64,000 nt of DNA from JANOBD01 sp031411495 (GTDB lineage Bacteria > Planctomycetota > Phycisphaerae > Tepidisphaerales > Tepidisphaeraceae): positions 1-64,000 of the forward strand of contig JANOBD010000128.1 of the NCBI GenBank assembly GCA_031411495.1, in the 5' to 3' direction. This document shows positions 23,380 to 32,379 of this stretch, piece by piece (position 1 is the first letter of the stretch; each line of letters starts with the position of its first letter). The position numbers and the translations under genes are program-made. The notes below the pieces were generated by a model. It had not been told where the DNA came from. It made no database searches and worked only from the letters and a program-made list of their open reading frames with translations.

Positions 23380-23395
23380 GCTCTTCAAAGAGCAG
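23380..23395. terminator. Weak hairpin between convergent genes
   Basis: TGCTCTT and AAGAGCA pair across a two-base gap in the ~100-base gap between priA and the response-regulator gene, which converge here. There is no following T-run, so terminator function is uncertain. Confidence 0.3.
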
Positions 23396-23420
23396 TTCGA
23401 TGTCGAAAGTGACAGCACAC

Positions 23421-23924
23421 TTACTTGACCGGCACGTACCGCCCGATCTCGGCGACCAGATCCTCCCACTCCATGCCACCTTTGAGGAAAAAGCCGTTCG
23501 CGCCCAATTCGTGGACGTGGGCTAGGTCGATCGCCGGGTCGCCGGTCACCAGCAGCACCGGCACCTTCTTGAATCTCGGGTCGGTTCGCAGCCACTTGAG
23601 CAGCTCGATCCCATCCACCATCGGCATGTGGTAATCGAGAATGATCAGAGCGGGCATGTTGTAGTGAAGGTACGCCTGGGCCGTCACCACCGAGTCGGCC
23701 TGCGCGCAGCCATACCCCGCGCTCGAGATGAACTCGGCGGTAAGGGTGCGCGTGTCTTCATCATCATCCACGACGAGAATGGTTGAGTTGGACCGCAAGA
23801 CGATGAAATCGTAGTCCTTCCCGGGGCAACCCTCGAATCCGGCGATTACTGATGCCAGGGAATTGCGGAGCCCGGCCCGCGTGACTGAAAAATGACTGCC
23901 CGAGGGCACGGCGAGTTCAATCAC
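23421..23924 (-). CDS. Single-domain response regulator (CheY-like)
   Basis: 167 residues. A receiver domain from about 48: ILVVDDDEDTRTL (acidic pocket), LIILDYHMPMVDG with the phospho-acceptor Asp, VLLVTGD (Thr) and GFFLKGG (Lys). There is no output domain, so it should act by protein-protein contact. The first ~45 residues are extra and not obviously structured; a later start is possible. The GTG start at 23922-23924 overlaps the stop of the upstream RMD1-like gene (GTGA), implying coupled translation and a shared function. No histidine kinase gene is in the window. Confidence 0.88.
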   Translation of the reverse strand: MIELAVPSGSHFSVTRAGLRNSLASVIAGFEGCPGKDYDFIVLRSNSTILVVDDDEDTRTLTAEFISSAGYGCAQADSVVTAQAYLHYNMPALIILDYHMPMVDGIELLKWLRTDPRFKKVPVLLVTGDPAIDLAHVHELGANGFFLKGGMEWEDLVAEIGRYVPVK

Positions 23925-25087
23925 CGTCGCAGCAGCGGCCAGAAGATCGACTGCACGATTTCAAACACGAACAACAGCACGATCATCAGTTCCAATACCA
24001 GCATCCACCGGTTCATCCGGTCGCTCGCCAGAAGCTGGTAGATGTGATCCAGCGTCAGCAGCTTGTGATCGATCACCTTCTGCCATTCGCTCAAGTGAAA
24101 GCGGCTGGCCAGGCCCTGGTAGAGCCGCGCCGCGTGGTAGTCGCCGACAAACTTGCTGATGTTTCCCAGTTCATCGCTCAGCCGCGCGAGGTCGACGCGG
24201 ATGATCCGCAGTTCGCGCTGCGTCGTCCCGGCGAGCCATCGCCTTGGGCCCTTTGCCGCCAGGTCGGTATAGGCGTGGTCGACCACGTCATCGAGGAGCC
24301 GGTCGTACGCCTCGAGCTCCGTGAGCTGCAGGTTCGCCAGCTCGATCACGTAAAGCGTCTGGTCGAATTGGCTGCGCTCGTCGATGATCAGTGCCGCATC
24401 CCAGTCGAAGACGGCGATATCCCGCCGGCTGTAGGTGAGCGCCGTGCTCGTGCTCTCGTCACACTCCTGATCGCTCAGAAGTACCGGGTCGGTTTCTTCG
24501 GTGAGAAGGTTCGCGATGGGTCGGCGGTTCTGCTTGAGGTAGCGATCCGCATCGAAGCCCGCATCGTCCGGCGATGATTCCGGCGTCTCAATGCAGAACA
24601 CCGTGTACGCCTCTTCATCACTCAACCCAACATGCGGGCGCACCATGTACGGCCTCAGGGCCGTGCGGACCTGCTCGGCGATGGCGCGGGCTTCGTCGTG
24701 GATGCTCCGGCCGTCGTTGAAGCGGACGTCGTGGAAGTCGACGAGCTCTTCCAGCGATTCGACCGCGAACGGCGTCCGCACCGTCACGCTGATCGCCCCC
24801 ACCGGCAGGAGCTTTACCACCCATTGCAGCTTGATCAGCCCGCGCGGCGTCAGCTTCTCCATCGGCGGGAAACGCAGCATCTGCGGCCGATGGAAGAACA
24901 ACTGTTTCGGCGTGCGCTTGGACGAATCGACCGCAAACTGGATGACCGGATGGCCGAGCAGTTCGGCATGCGGATAGTTCTTCAGCTCGTACGCGACATC
25001 AAACGCGTACATGTAGACGACCTCGCCGACGAGTTGTGGCGGCTCTTGCCGGGCCGAAGCAGCGCTGGAAGTCTCGAGCAGCGACAT
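23921..25087 (-). CDS. RMD1/DUF155-family membrane-anchored protein
   Basis: 388 residues. Matches the RMD1/YagE (DUF155) pattern: the middle segment IAVFDWDAALIID, ELANLQLTELEAYDRLLD, and the characteristic end of a helical hairpin followed by one membrane helix (VIDHKLLTLDHIYQLLASDRMNRWMLVLELMIVLLFVFEIV). In eukaryotes relatives (RMND1) are mitochondrial and support translation; bacterial roles are not defined. The N-terminal ~180 residues are less conserved. It is translationally coupled to the downstream response regulator, which is an unusual pairing. ATG at 25085-25087 was chosen. Confidence 0.75.
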   Translation of the reverse strand: MSLLETSSAASARQEPPQLVGEVVYMYAFDVAYELKNYPHAELLGHPVIQFAVDSSKRTPKQLFFHRPQMLRFPPMEKLTPRGLIKLQWVVKLLPVGAISVTVRTPFAVESLEELVDFHDVRFNDGRSIHDEARAIAEQVRTALRPYMVRPHVGLSDEEAYTVFCIETPESSPDDAGFDADRYLKQNRRPIANLLTEETDPVLLSDQECDESTSTALTYSRRDIAVFDWDAALIIDERSQFDQTLYVIELANLQLTELEAYDRLLDDVVDHAYTDLAAKGPRRWLAGTTQRELRIIRVDLARLSDELGNISKFVGDYHAARLYQGLASRFHLSEWQKVIDHKLLTLDHIYQLLASDRMNRWMLVLELMIVLLFVFEIVQSIFWPLLRR

Positions 25088-25393
25088 GAACCGATTCTAT
25101 CTGCAGAGCCTGCCGCGGTCCGGTCGATGCCTCGAAAAAGTGCGTAACACCCGTTCAGTTGGCCGTTTCTGTTAACTGCAGACGACACAACCCGACCACG
25201 TGGCCGAATTCGGCCGCGATAAGATGGGCGGGCTTTGCCACCCCTTCAGTCTCCGCAAAATGGTGCGACAGCCTCCGATCTTGATTGGCCGAGCCGTTGG
25301 GGTGCTTTTGGCGGGGTCAAACTGTCTCCCGTTCGGCGAGAGTAAGGATCCAGATCGAATCTGATCGGGGAACCGTATAAACTTCGGGACTCA
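25088..25393. other. Divergent intergenic region
   Basis: About 305 bases between the divergent RMD1-like and MacB-like genes. Promoters for both are expected. No operator palindrome, RNA element or repeat was recognised. Confidence 0.4.
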
Positions 25394-26704
25394 ATGTTCG
25401 CTTTCTACCTCGAAAACTTCCGCCTCGGTCTTCGCAACCTCTTCCTTCACCGTCTCCGCTCGCTGCTGACGGCGCTGGGGATCATCTTCGGCGTGATGGC
25501 CGTCATCGCGATGGTGGCCCTGGGCCAGGGCGGCAAGGAGGCGGCACGCAAACAGGTTGAGCAGCTCGGCGCCACCAACGTGCTGATCCGCTCCGACAAG
25601 CCGCCGGAATCCAACGACGCAACCGGCCGCAACGCGCGTGTGCTGGAGTACGGCATCAAGCGCACCGATGTGGAACGGCTCCAGTCGCTCCCCAATACGT
25701 TGGCCGTTGTGCCGATGCGCGACTCGGATCAGCAGATCGTGCTGGGCAGTAAGCGATTTTCCAACTGCAAAGCCATCGCAACGACGCCGGACTGGTTCAC
25801 CATCATCAACCAGCCGCTGGACCGCGGCAGCCTCTTCACCCAGATCCAGTACGACCGCGCGGATTCGGTCTGTGTCATGGGCGCCAAGGCCGCGGAACAG
25901 ATGTTCCCGTTTGAAGACCCGATCGGCAAAACCATCACGCTCGGCGCGCCCAGCACCGGCACGCTCGTGCTCACGGTGATCGGCGTCCTGCAGGGCACCG
26001 GCCTCCGCGCCGATACTGCCAAGACCGACATCATCAACCGCGACCTGGACTTCGACATCTACTTCCCCCTCACCACCTCTCGCCTGGCGTTTTCCGACTC
26101 GATCGTGAAGCGCCAGGCCGGCAGCTTCGAGCGGCGGAACATCGAGGTCACCGAGGTGTGGATGAAGGCGACCAGCGTGGCTACGGTGGAGTCGCTGGCC
26201 AAGATCGCCGAGAACACGCTGGGCAAGCCGGACCGGAATGACGTCAGCGTGAAGGCGCCGATCGAGATCCTGCGCGCGGCCGAGGCCAACGCGTTCATCT
26301 GGACGGTGGTGATGGTGGGCATCGCGAGCCTGTCACTGATCGTCGGCGGGATCGGGATCATGAACATCATGCTCGCCACCGTGACCGAGCGCACCCGCGA
26401 GATCGGCATCCGCCGGGCGCTGGGCGCCAAGAAGTGGCACATCCAGCTCCAGTTCCTCATCGAGACGGCCGTGCTGAGCCTCGCGGGCGGACTGATCGGG
26501 ATCATCCTCGGCGTGGGCCTGAGCTGGGGCCTGCCGCCGCTGGTCAGTTTCTTCACTAACAGCATCCAGTTCGCCACGAAGGTGACGACCTGGAGCGTGC
26601 TGGTGAGCTTCATCGTGAGCGGCATGACGGGCATCATCTTCGGCATGTACCCGGCGATGAAGGCCAGCGGCATGAACCCGATCGACGCCCTGCGGCATGA
26701 GTAG
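25394..26704 (+). CDS. MacB/FtsX-type ABC transporter permease
   Basis: 436 residues. One N-terminal membrane helix (SLLTALGIIFGVMAVIAMVALG) preceded by ENFRLGLRNLFLHRLRS, a large periplasmic MacB core domain (~60-300), then three helices: MVGIASLSLIVGGIGIMNIMLATVTERTREIGIRRALGAKK (the FtsX signature), AVLSLAGGLIGIILGVGLSW, and WSVLVSFIVSGMTGIIFGMYPAMKAS, ending PIDALRHE. Such permeases work with an ATPase and often a membrane-fusion protein to move peptides, antibiotics or lipoproteins by mechanotransmission. No ATPase gene is adjacent, so the partner must be elsewhere. The gene stands alone between divergent and unrelated genes. Confidence 0.93.
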   Translation: MFAFYLENFRLGLRNLFLHRLRSLLTALGIIFGVMAVIAMVALGQGGKEAARKQVEQLGATNVLIRSDKPPESNDATGRNARVLEYGIKRTDVERLQSLPNTLAVVPMRDSDQQIVLGSKRFSNCKAIATTPDWFTIINQPLDRGSLFTQIQYDRADSVCVMGAKAAEQMFPFEDPIGKTITLGAPSTGTLVLTVIGVLQGTGLRADTAKTDIINRDLDFDIYFPLTTSRLAFSDSIVKRQAGSFERRNIEVTEVWMKATSVATVESLAKIAENTLGKPDRNDVSVKAPIEILRAAEANAFIWTVVMVGIASLSLIVGGIGIMNIMLATVTERTREIGIRRALGAKKWHIQLQFLIETAVLSLAGGLIGIILGVGLSWGLPPLVSFFTNSIQFATKVTTWSVLVSFIVSGMTGIIFGMYPAMKASGMNPIDALRHE

Positions 26705-26831
26705 TCGTTCTGAACAATCCTGTCCCTCCAACCCGACCATCGTCGCTCAACATCCGGACGCGCCCACTTTGTAACGGGCCGCGACGGAGTGGTTCCTATT
26801 GAGCGCAACATCGCTCTGAGAAAGGCCGGAG

Positions 26832-27638
26832 ATGTTCAGGCTGAAAGTCATATCGGCGGCATTGGTTTTCTCGTGCGCATCGATCGTGAATGCGCAACTG
26901 GTTCGAACCGGATCGGGCGCTGATCCTGCGTCCATCACCGGCGCGGTGAATGAATATCGCGCCGATCTGGGGACGCAGAACCCCAATACCGCGGGCTCGT
27001 TCGGCGCGGGCCGGCGCGAGATCAACTGGGACGGCGTGCCCGACAACTTCGCCGCCCCCAACGCCCTGCCCGGCGATTTCTTTAACGTCAACTCGCCGCG
27101 CGGCGCCGTATTCAGCACACCGGGCACTTCAGTTCAGGTGAGCGCAGATGATTCAAATCCCACCTCGTCGGCGGTTCGTTTCGCGAACATCAATCCGACC
27201 TACTCAAGCATCTTTCAAACTTTCAGCGCGCAGCGGCTCTTCTCGCCGATCGGAAGCAACGTGGTGGAGATGCGCTTCTTCGTCCCCGGCTCGACGACGC
27301 CGGCGCTCTCTCGCGGGTTCGGCGCGCTGTATGCGGATGTCGACGGCGTCAGCGGAGCCGAGTTCCAGTTCTTCGACGCCGCGGGCGCGCCGCTGGCCAC
27401 ATTCGCGGTGCCGGTTTCTAACAACGGGTTGTCGTTCCTCGGAATTTCTTATTCGACGCCGGTCGTGAGCCGCGTGCGGATCGTCTACGGCAACACGGCG
27501 CTCGGGCCGAATGATGACGCGACCCACGACGTCGCGGTCATGGACGATTTCATCTACGGCGAGCCCGTGGCGGTGCCGGAACCGACGATGATGGCGGGCG
27601 TTCTTACGATCGCTTTGGTCATTCGTCGCTGCCGATGA
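26832..27638 (+). CDS. PEP-CTERM exported protein
   Basis: 268 residues. A signal peptide (FRLKVISAALVFSCASIVNAQ) is followed by a beta-rich, Gly/Ala/Asn-rich domain of unknown family (RTGSGADPASITGAVNEYRADLG ... VVEMRFFVPGSTTPALSRGFGALYADVDG). The C-terminus VPEPTMMAGVLTIALVIRRCR is a PEP-CTERM sorting signal: PEP, hydrophobic helix, arginine cluster. It is likely cleaved and handled by an exosortase and exported to the surface or matrix. Start ATG at 26832 sits immediately after AAAGGCCGGAG. Confidence 0.88.
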   Translation: MFRLKVISAALVFSCASIVNAQLVRTGSGADPASITGAVNEYRADLGTQNPNTAGSFGAGRREINWDGVPDNFAAPNALPGDFFNVNSPRGAVFSTPGTSVQVSADDSNPTSSAVRFANINPTYSSIFQTFSAQRLFSPIGSNVVEMRFFVPGSTTPALSRGFGALYADVDGVSGAEFQFFDAAGAPLATFAVPVSNNGLSFLGISYSTPVVSRVRIVYGNTALGPNDDATHDVAVMDDFIYGEPVAVPEPTMMAGVLTIALVIRRCR

Positions 27639-27656
27639 GGCGCGCTGGTGAGGGCG

Positions 27657-29051
27657 TCATACGGGAATGGCCGTCGGGATGCGGGCCATTCGCTTCTGTT
27701 TCCGTACGACGCCCCACATCGTCAATCCGCCGATGACACCGAAGGCGGACATGATGACGTACCAGAAGGTGTAGCCGTAAGTCGCCTTGGTGTGGTCCAG
27801 GACGCGGCCGGTGATGAAGAGGGAGATCGCGCCGCCGTAGTACTGGAAGGAGTCGATCACGCCCGCAGCGAAGCCCGCCATCTTCTTGCCGCCGATGTCC
27901 ATGGGCGCGGCTGCGCCGACGATGGAATGGGTGGAGTTGGCGGTGAAGGAGATGAGGATCAGGATCAGGCAGCCGATGAAGATGCCCGCCGGCGTCGGGC
28001 CGACGACGCCCTTGAGCAGAATGAAGGCTGCCGTGGCTATGACGGCGGCCTCGAGAAAGTAGAGCGTCATCGCGACAGGCGATCGATGTCCGCGAAAGAA
28101 CTTGTCCGAGATCCATCCAGAAAGAAACGAGCCGAGCACGGCAACCATCGGCATCAGCGCCAGCGTCCAGCTTGCGGAGGCGGGGATGTTCTTCTTCATG
28201 TCGAACCCGAGTTGGTCTTGAAAGTAGAGAACGGCGATCTGGTCCGAACTCTGCCGAACCGCGCCCGTGCACCCGTACGCGACGGCGTAAAACCAGACCA
28301 GCGGATGAGTGAAGATGTGCTTGAACGACGCAGCAATGCTGACGGTTGTGCCGGCAGAATTGTCGAGTTCGTCCTGAATGGCACCGGGATAGCCGGCTTC
28401 TTCCGGCGAAGGCTTGACGGCGAAGAAGAGGAGAATCGCCGCAGCCGCGGTGAAAAACGGAGGAATGCGAAACAGCCATCGCCATTCGCCTTGTGCGACC
28501 ACGAGCGTACCGATCGTAAAACCGGCGAGGATCATTGGCGCGAGCCAACTGATCGACATCTGTCCGAGCTGGATCATGAAACCGAAGATGCCGGCAAAAG
28601 TTCCGCGCTCGGTCCGATGAAACCATGCGGCGTTTATCTTCACCAGGCCCGGCGCGCCGAACGACTGCATGTAGCCGTTGATCAGCCAGATCAGCGAGAA
28701 CGTCATGAATGTGCCCGCGAACGAGCCGAAGCCGAAGACGAGATTGACGATGATGGTGCCGATCGCCCCGATCAGCATCGACCGCTTTCCACCGATTCGA
28801 TCGCTCAGGAGCCCGTTGATCAGTTGGCCGGTGCCGTACGCGATCGCCCAGATGCCCAGCATGTCCGTGACCTGGGTCTGGGTGAACTTGAACTCTGCAA
28901 TCATCCCCGGCTGGGCAAACCGGAAGTTGTTGCGACACATGTAATAGGACGCGTACAGCAGCCCGAGCGAGACCCAGTTCACGGCGCGGCGAGCACGAAA
29001 GCCGGGAGGATGATGCAGAATGAACCGTTCGGATTCGAGCGCATGAGACAT
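27657..29051 (-). CDS. MFS transporter of the organophosphate:phosphate antiporter (GlpT/UhpT-like) type
   Basis: 464 residues with 12 hydrophobic segments. N-terminal region VNWVSLGLLYASYYMCRNNFRFAQP resembles the GlpT/UhpT start (YFxRxN). The loop after helix 2 reads GTGQLINGLLSDRIGGKRSM, the MFS motif A. The substrate could be glycerol-3-phosphate, hexose-phosphate or another phosphorylated sugar, but key substrate residues cannot be assigned from inspection. It converges with the PEP-CTERM gene (18-base gap) and has no sensor or enzyme neighbour that would name the substrate. Confidence 0.85.
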   Translation of the reverse strand: MSHALESERFILHHPPGFRARRAVNWVSLGLLYASYYMCRNNFRFAQPGMIAEFKFTQTQVTDMLGIWAIAYGTGQLINGLLSDRIGGKRSMLIGAIGTIIVNLVFGFGSFAGTFMTFSLIWLINGYMQSFGAPGLVKINAAWFHRTERGTFAGIFGFMIQLGQMSISWLAPMILAGFTIGTLVVAQGEWRWLFRIPPFFTAAAAILLFFAVKPSPEEAGYPGAIQDELDNSAGTTVSIAASFKHIFTHPLVWFYAVAYGCTGAVRQSSDQIAVLYFQDQLGFDMKKNIPASASWTLALMPMVAVLGSFLSGWISDKFFRGHRSPVAMTLYFLEAAVIATAAFILLKGVVGPTPAGIFIGCLILILISFTANSTHSIVGAAAPMDIGGKKMAGFAAGVIDSFQYYGGAISLFITGRVLDHTKATYGYTFWYVIMSAFGVIGGLTMWGVVRKQKRMARIPTAIPV

Positions 29052-29132
29052 GAGGGGGTTCCGGGCCTTTCGTGCAGACTCCGCAAAGGACGTGTGAATA
29101 TCGCGTTAGTTAATGTTCAAACGGGAGTTCCG

Positions 29133-30731
29133 TCAACGGGATTCCCCGCGGGAATCCGCGCCGGGTTTGCGGTCCGGCTCGGACGACGCGGGCGGGATCG
29201 CCGCCGGGCGTTTCAGCTTCGAGAAGAGGAGATCCGTCGCCTCGCCGAAGCGAAGTGGCACGATGAGTCGGGCCAACACGAGGTAGAGGCCGATGGCCAG
29301 ACCGCCGACGGCCGCGAGGATCCACCGCTCGCCGGCCATCCCTCGTGCCAGATGAATCGTCCCGAGATACAGCCCGGCCGTGATCGGGATCGCAATCAGC
29401 AGCGGCGGGAGGAGCTGGATCAGCATGACGCGTGCACGGCCACCGGTCAGGCGGTGAGTGAAGAGTGTCTGGGCGATCGATACCACGCTTCGCTCGATCC
29501 CGATCGCGATCGCCAGCGAGGTGATCGAGCCGATTCTGCACCCGATGTACGCCGCGATCAACGTGAGAAATCCATCCATCAGCACCATGCCGGCCGTGGT
29601 TCGCCACAGACCTTTGGAGTCGATGGTCGCCAGGCAAATCTGGTGAAGCTGGCGAATACATTCGGTGGCCGCGATGATCTGCACGACGGGAATGGCGGCA
29701 TCCCACCGGCCGTGCCAGAGGAGATGGACGAGCAGCGGAGAAACGAACACCGCCGAGATCGAGGCCGGCGTCGCCAGCAGGACTGCCGACCGGATCATGC
29801 GCAGGAACGCATCCGCATGCCGCTTCGCATCATCCTTGAGGCGCGCCATAACGGGCTGGATGACGGCCGCGATGCCGATCGAAAGCGGACTGAAAATCGC
29901 CAGCGCGAGCTGGAATCCGAAGCTGTAGTCGCCGGTCGGATTAGCCCTGTGCGACACTCCGGCCGCATCGACGACTTCACGGATGGGAAACATCCACGAG
30001 GCGAGAAGGTAGTCGCCACGGTAAATCAGCGAACTGCCGATGACCGCCAGGATCACCCACCTGGCCTGTCCGAGCAGATCGCGCGCGATCGGGGCGCTGA
30101 ATGGCGCCGCGGGCAGCTTCCCGACGACCCGCCAGACGTACATCGTCTCCCACGCGTTCACCACGAGCAGCGGCAGCGCGAACGCGAGCGGCCCGAATCC
30201 CATCACCGCGAAGAGGACCATCGACGCGTTGCGGATGATCGATGAGATCGACCCCATGAACGCGACGCGGGCGAACCGCATGTCGATCGACAGTTTGCAC
30301 CGCTGAATCGTGCCGGCCGTCGACAGCACCATGGCGAGCGCCATGACGGCGAGGTTCAACATGGCGTCCGGGCGATCTCGGTAGAGCGGCCAGACGCTGA
30401 GCATCAGCAGGCAACCCAGCGAGTTGGCTCCCAACGCGAGGTAGAATGCGGTTCTCGCGATGTAGGGGTACTCGCGGCCCCGGGTGACCAGTACCCGACG
30501 CATGCCGGCGTCCGTGAGCACATCGCCGATCATTGCCGCCGAGAGCGCGGTGGCGAACGTCCCGTATTGCTGCGAGCCGAAGATCCACCCGAGTGCGATC
30601 TGGGCGAGCAGCGTGCTGAACTTTCCGGCGACCAGCCCGAGCGTGCTCCAGACCATCCCGCGTACGAACACCGCGCCCATCTCCTTGGCGGGTTCGGAGG
30701 CGTCGGCGGCGGTGGTGACCGGGATCGGCAT
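29133..30731 (-). CDS. Polysaccharide flippase (Wzx/MATE-like)
   Basis: 532 residues, about 12-14 hydrophobic segments. The start VRGMVWSTLGLVAGKFSTLLAQIALGWIFGSQQYGTFATALSA is typical of the polysaccharide transporter (PST/RfbX) family, which flips undecaprenyl-linked repeat units across the inner membrane. The C-terminus is polar and Pro/Arg-rich (PAAIPPASSEPDRKPGADSRGESR). It lies next to an O-antigen ligase-like gene and two glycosyltransferase genes, which supports a surface-polysaccharide role. Start ATG at 30729-30731. Confidence 0.88.
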   Translation of the reverse strand: MPIPVTTAADASEPAKEMGAVFVRGMVWSTLGLVAGKFSTLLAQIALGWIFGSQQYGTFATALSAAMIGDVLTDAGMRRVLVTRGREYPYIARTAFYLALGANSLGCLLMLSVWPLYRDRPDAMLNLAVMALAMVLSTAGTIQRCKLSIDMRFARVAFMGSISSIIRNASMVLFAVMGFGPLAFALPLLVVNAWETMYVWRVVGKLPAAPFSAPIARDLLGQARWVILAVIGSSLIYRGDYLLASWMFPIREVVDAAGVSHRANPTGDYSFGFQLALAIFSPLSIGIAAVIQPVMARLKDDAKRHADAFLRMIRSAVLLATPASISAVFVSPLLVHLLWHGRWDAAIPVVQIIAATECIRQLHQICLATIDSKGLWRTTAGMVLMDGFLTLIAAYIGCRIGSITSLAIAIGIERSVVSIAQTLFTHRLTGGRARVMLIQLLPPLLIAIPITAGLYLGTIHLARGMAGERWILAAVGGLAIGLYLVLARLIVPLRFGEATDLLFSKLKRPAAIPPASSEPDRKPGADSRGESR

Positions 30732-30944
30732 GGCGAAATCGCTGGAAATGACCGAGTGAATGAAACTATCGCAAGTGCCGACTATTACATTGATCGACCA
30801 TGTTTCGGTTACAGCAGCCGGGATAAATGGCGGCGGTGCTTATCAGACTACTGCCGGCCATTCTGAGCAGGCTTCGCAACGGCGGAAATTTGGCGTATAT
30901 TCGGACTCCCTGTTTCGTTATTGGAGGCTGCCATCGACAAGATA

Positions 30945-32330
30945 ATGGTCATCTATTTCGGGCTGATCGGGATCGTCGCGTTAGCGATGTTCTATCGCCC
31001 GTCGATTGCCGTTGGCGCACTCCTGTGCACCTATGGGCTTGAGCAATGGTCGCAGTCTCAAAGTCCGTTCTTTTTCTCCCACCAGATCCTGACCAACGTC
31101 GTCACGGCCTCCCTGGTCTGTTTCGCGATCGTGCTGCGGACTCTCAAAGGGAAATCGCCGGTCTTCCCCATCACGCGCGAGTACGTTGCGACATTCGCAA
31201 TTTATCTGCTCGCGTTCATGTCCATCGCATGGTCGATCGACCGGCATGAATCCTGGGAGCGCTTCGGCGAATACTTCAAAACCGGTTTCATTTTTGCCCT
31301 GCTGATGCCGCTGGCGCTCTCCGATAAGGAAGACCTGCGCGCCACGCTCTACTGCGTTCTCACGCTCGGAACGCCGATCTGCATGCTGCTGCTGTTCACC
31401 GCCCATTGGAATGGCCGCATGATCATGTTCGACGTCGAGGGCATCTCGCATGTGAAAGGGCTGGAGCGCGGCAACCCGCTGGCCATTGCCACGCTCGGGG
31501 GCGAGGTGGCGCTGATCGCGTGGCTGATGAACTTTACCGGCAAAGCACGCATCTGGCAGGTGATGCGTTTTGCCATTGTCGGAATCGGGTTTGCCGTCTC
31601 GGTCAAGGCTTCCTCGCGCGGACAGGCTTTCGGTTTCATCATCGCCGCGATGGTTTTCCTCCCCTACAGCCGTCGCTTCCAGTCGGTCGGAAACTTCCTT
31701 GCGGTCGCGGCAGGCGCGTTGATCGGCGCCGGCGTGCTCGTGTTCGTGTTCGACTGGGTGCTTTCCACAGCCAGCGCCAACGCCCCCACTTCCCGCTGGG
31801 ATCCCCACGAGTTCATCCGGGACTTCAAGGAAAGCCGCATCGACGTCTCCATGGTGCTGATCCGACGCTGGCTCGACGGCGGGCCGTTGCGCTGGGTGTT
31901 CGGCCTGGGATCGAGCGCCTCTTTCGCGACCGATCTCAAGTTCTACTGTCACGTCGTGTTCGTCGAAGTGTTCTGCGAACTCGGCGTCATGGGCTGGATC
32001 CTCCTTTGGCTCACGCCGATCTACGCTTACCAGAACATGAAGGAACTTTGGTACTACGTGAAGGACGACCCGGAAGATCGCGGCATGGTCGCTTCGCTGG
32101 GCGCCATCTTCCTGTTCGAGGTGATCATCTCCTTCAAACAGGGTTCACTGCTCGGCTCGGCAACCTGTTTCGGCCTCGCGTGCGTTATTGGCCGCATCGC
32201 TCACTACTACCGCACGCAAGCGGCTTACTACACACAGCTGGATGCCGGCGGCTATGCGCTGAGCGACGAAGACATGGAATACCCGCTGGACGATGTCGAC
32301 GAGCAACAGTCCTTGCCCGCCCGGGTGTAA
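30945..32330 (+). CDS. O-antigen ligase/polymerase-like membrane protein
   Basis: 461 residues from the ATG at 30945 (an in-frame TTG at 30921 is an alternative). About 10-11 membrane helices with a large loop between late helices (WDPHEFIRDFKESRIDVSMVLIRRWLDGGPLRWVFGLGSSASF). The pattern 'FGLGS' followed by 'HVVFVEVFCELGVMGWILL' resembles the Wzy/WaaL family (PF04932), where a His/Glu-bearing loop is catalytic. It should ligate or polymerise undecaprenyl-linked polysaccharide. It is divergent from the flippase gene (30731) and the two may be regulated together. Confidence 0.8.
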   Translation: MVIYFGLIGIVALAMFYRPSIAVGALLCTYGLEQWSQSQSPFFFSHQILTNVVTASLVCFAIVLRTLKGKSPVFPITREYVATFAIYLLAFMSIAWSIDRHESWERFGEYFKTGFIFALLMPLALSDKEDLRATLYCVLTLGTPICMLLLFTAHWNGRMIMFDVEGISHVKGLERGNPLAIATLGGEVALIAWLMNFTGKARIWQVMRFAIVGIGFAVSVKASSRGQAFGFIIAAMVFLPYSRRFQSVGNFLAVAAGALIGAGVLVFVFDWVLSTASANAPTSRWDPHEFIRDFKESRIDVSMVLIRRWLDGGPLRWVFGLGSSASFATDLKFYCHVVFVEVFCELGVMGWILLWLTPIYAYQNMKELWYYVKDDPEDRGMVASLGAIFLFEVIISFKQGSLLGSATCFGLACVIGRIAHYYRTQAAYYTQLDAGGYALSDEDMEYPLDDVDEQQSLPARV

Positions 32331-32379
32331 ACCGTCAGCTTGAGCCTCCCGCCGAACTCTCGCCGGCAGATGACGCCGG

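Noticed and set aside
27648..30245. Plus-strand open frame of ~865 codons opposite the MFS transporter and flippase genes
   Set aside because: Translation is highly charged and low-complexity; the minus strand encodes well-formed transporters.
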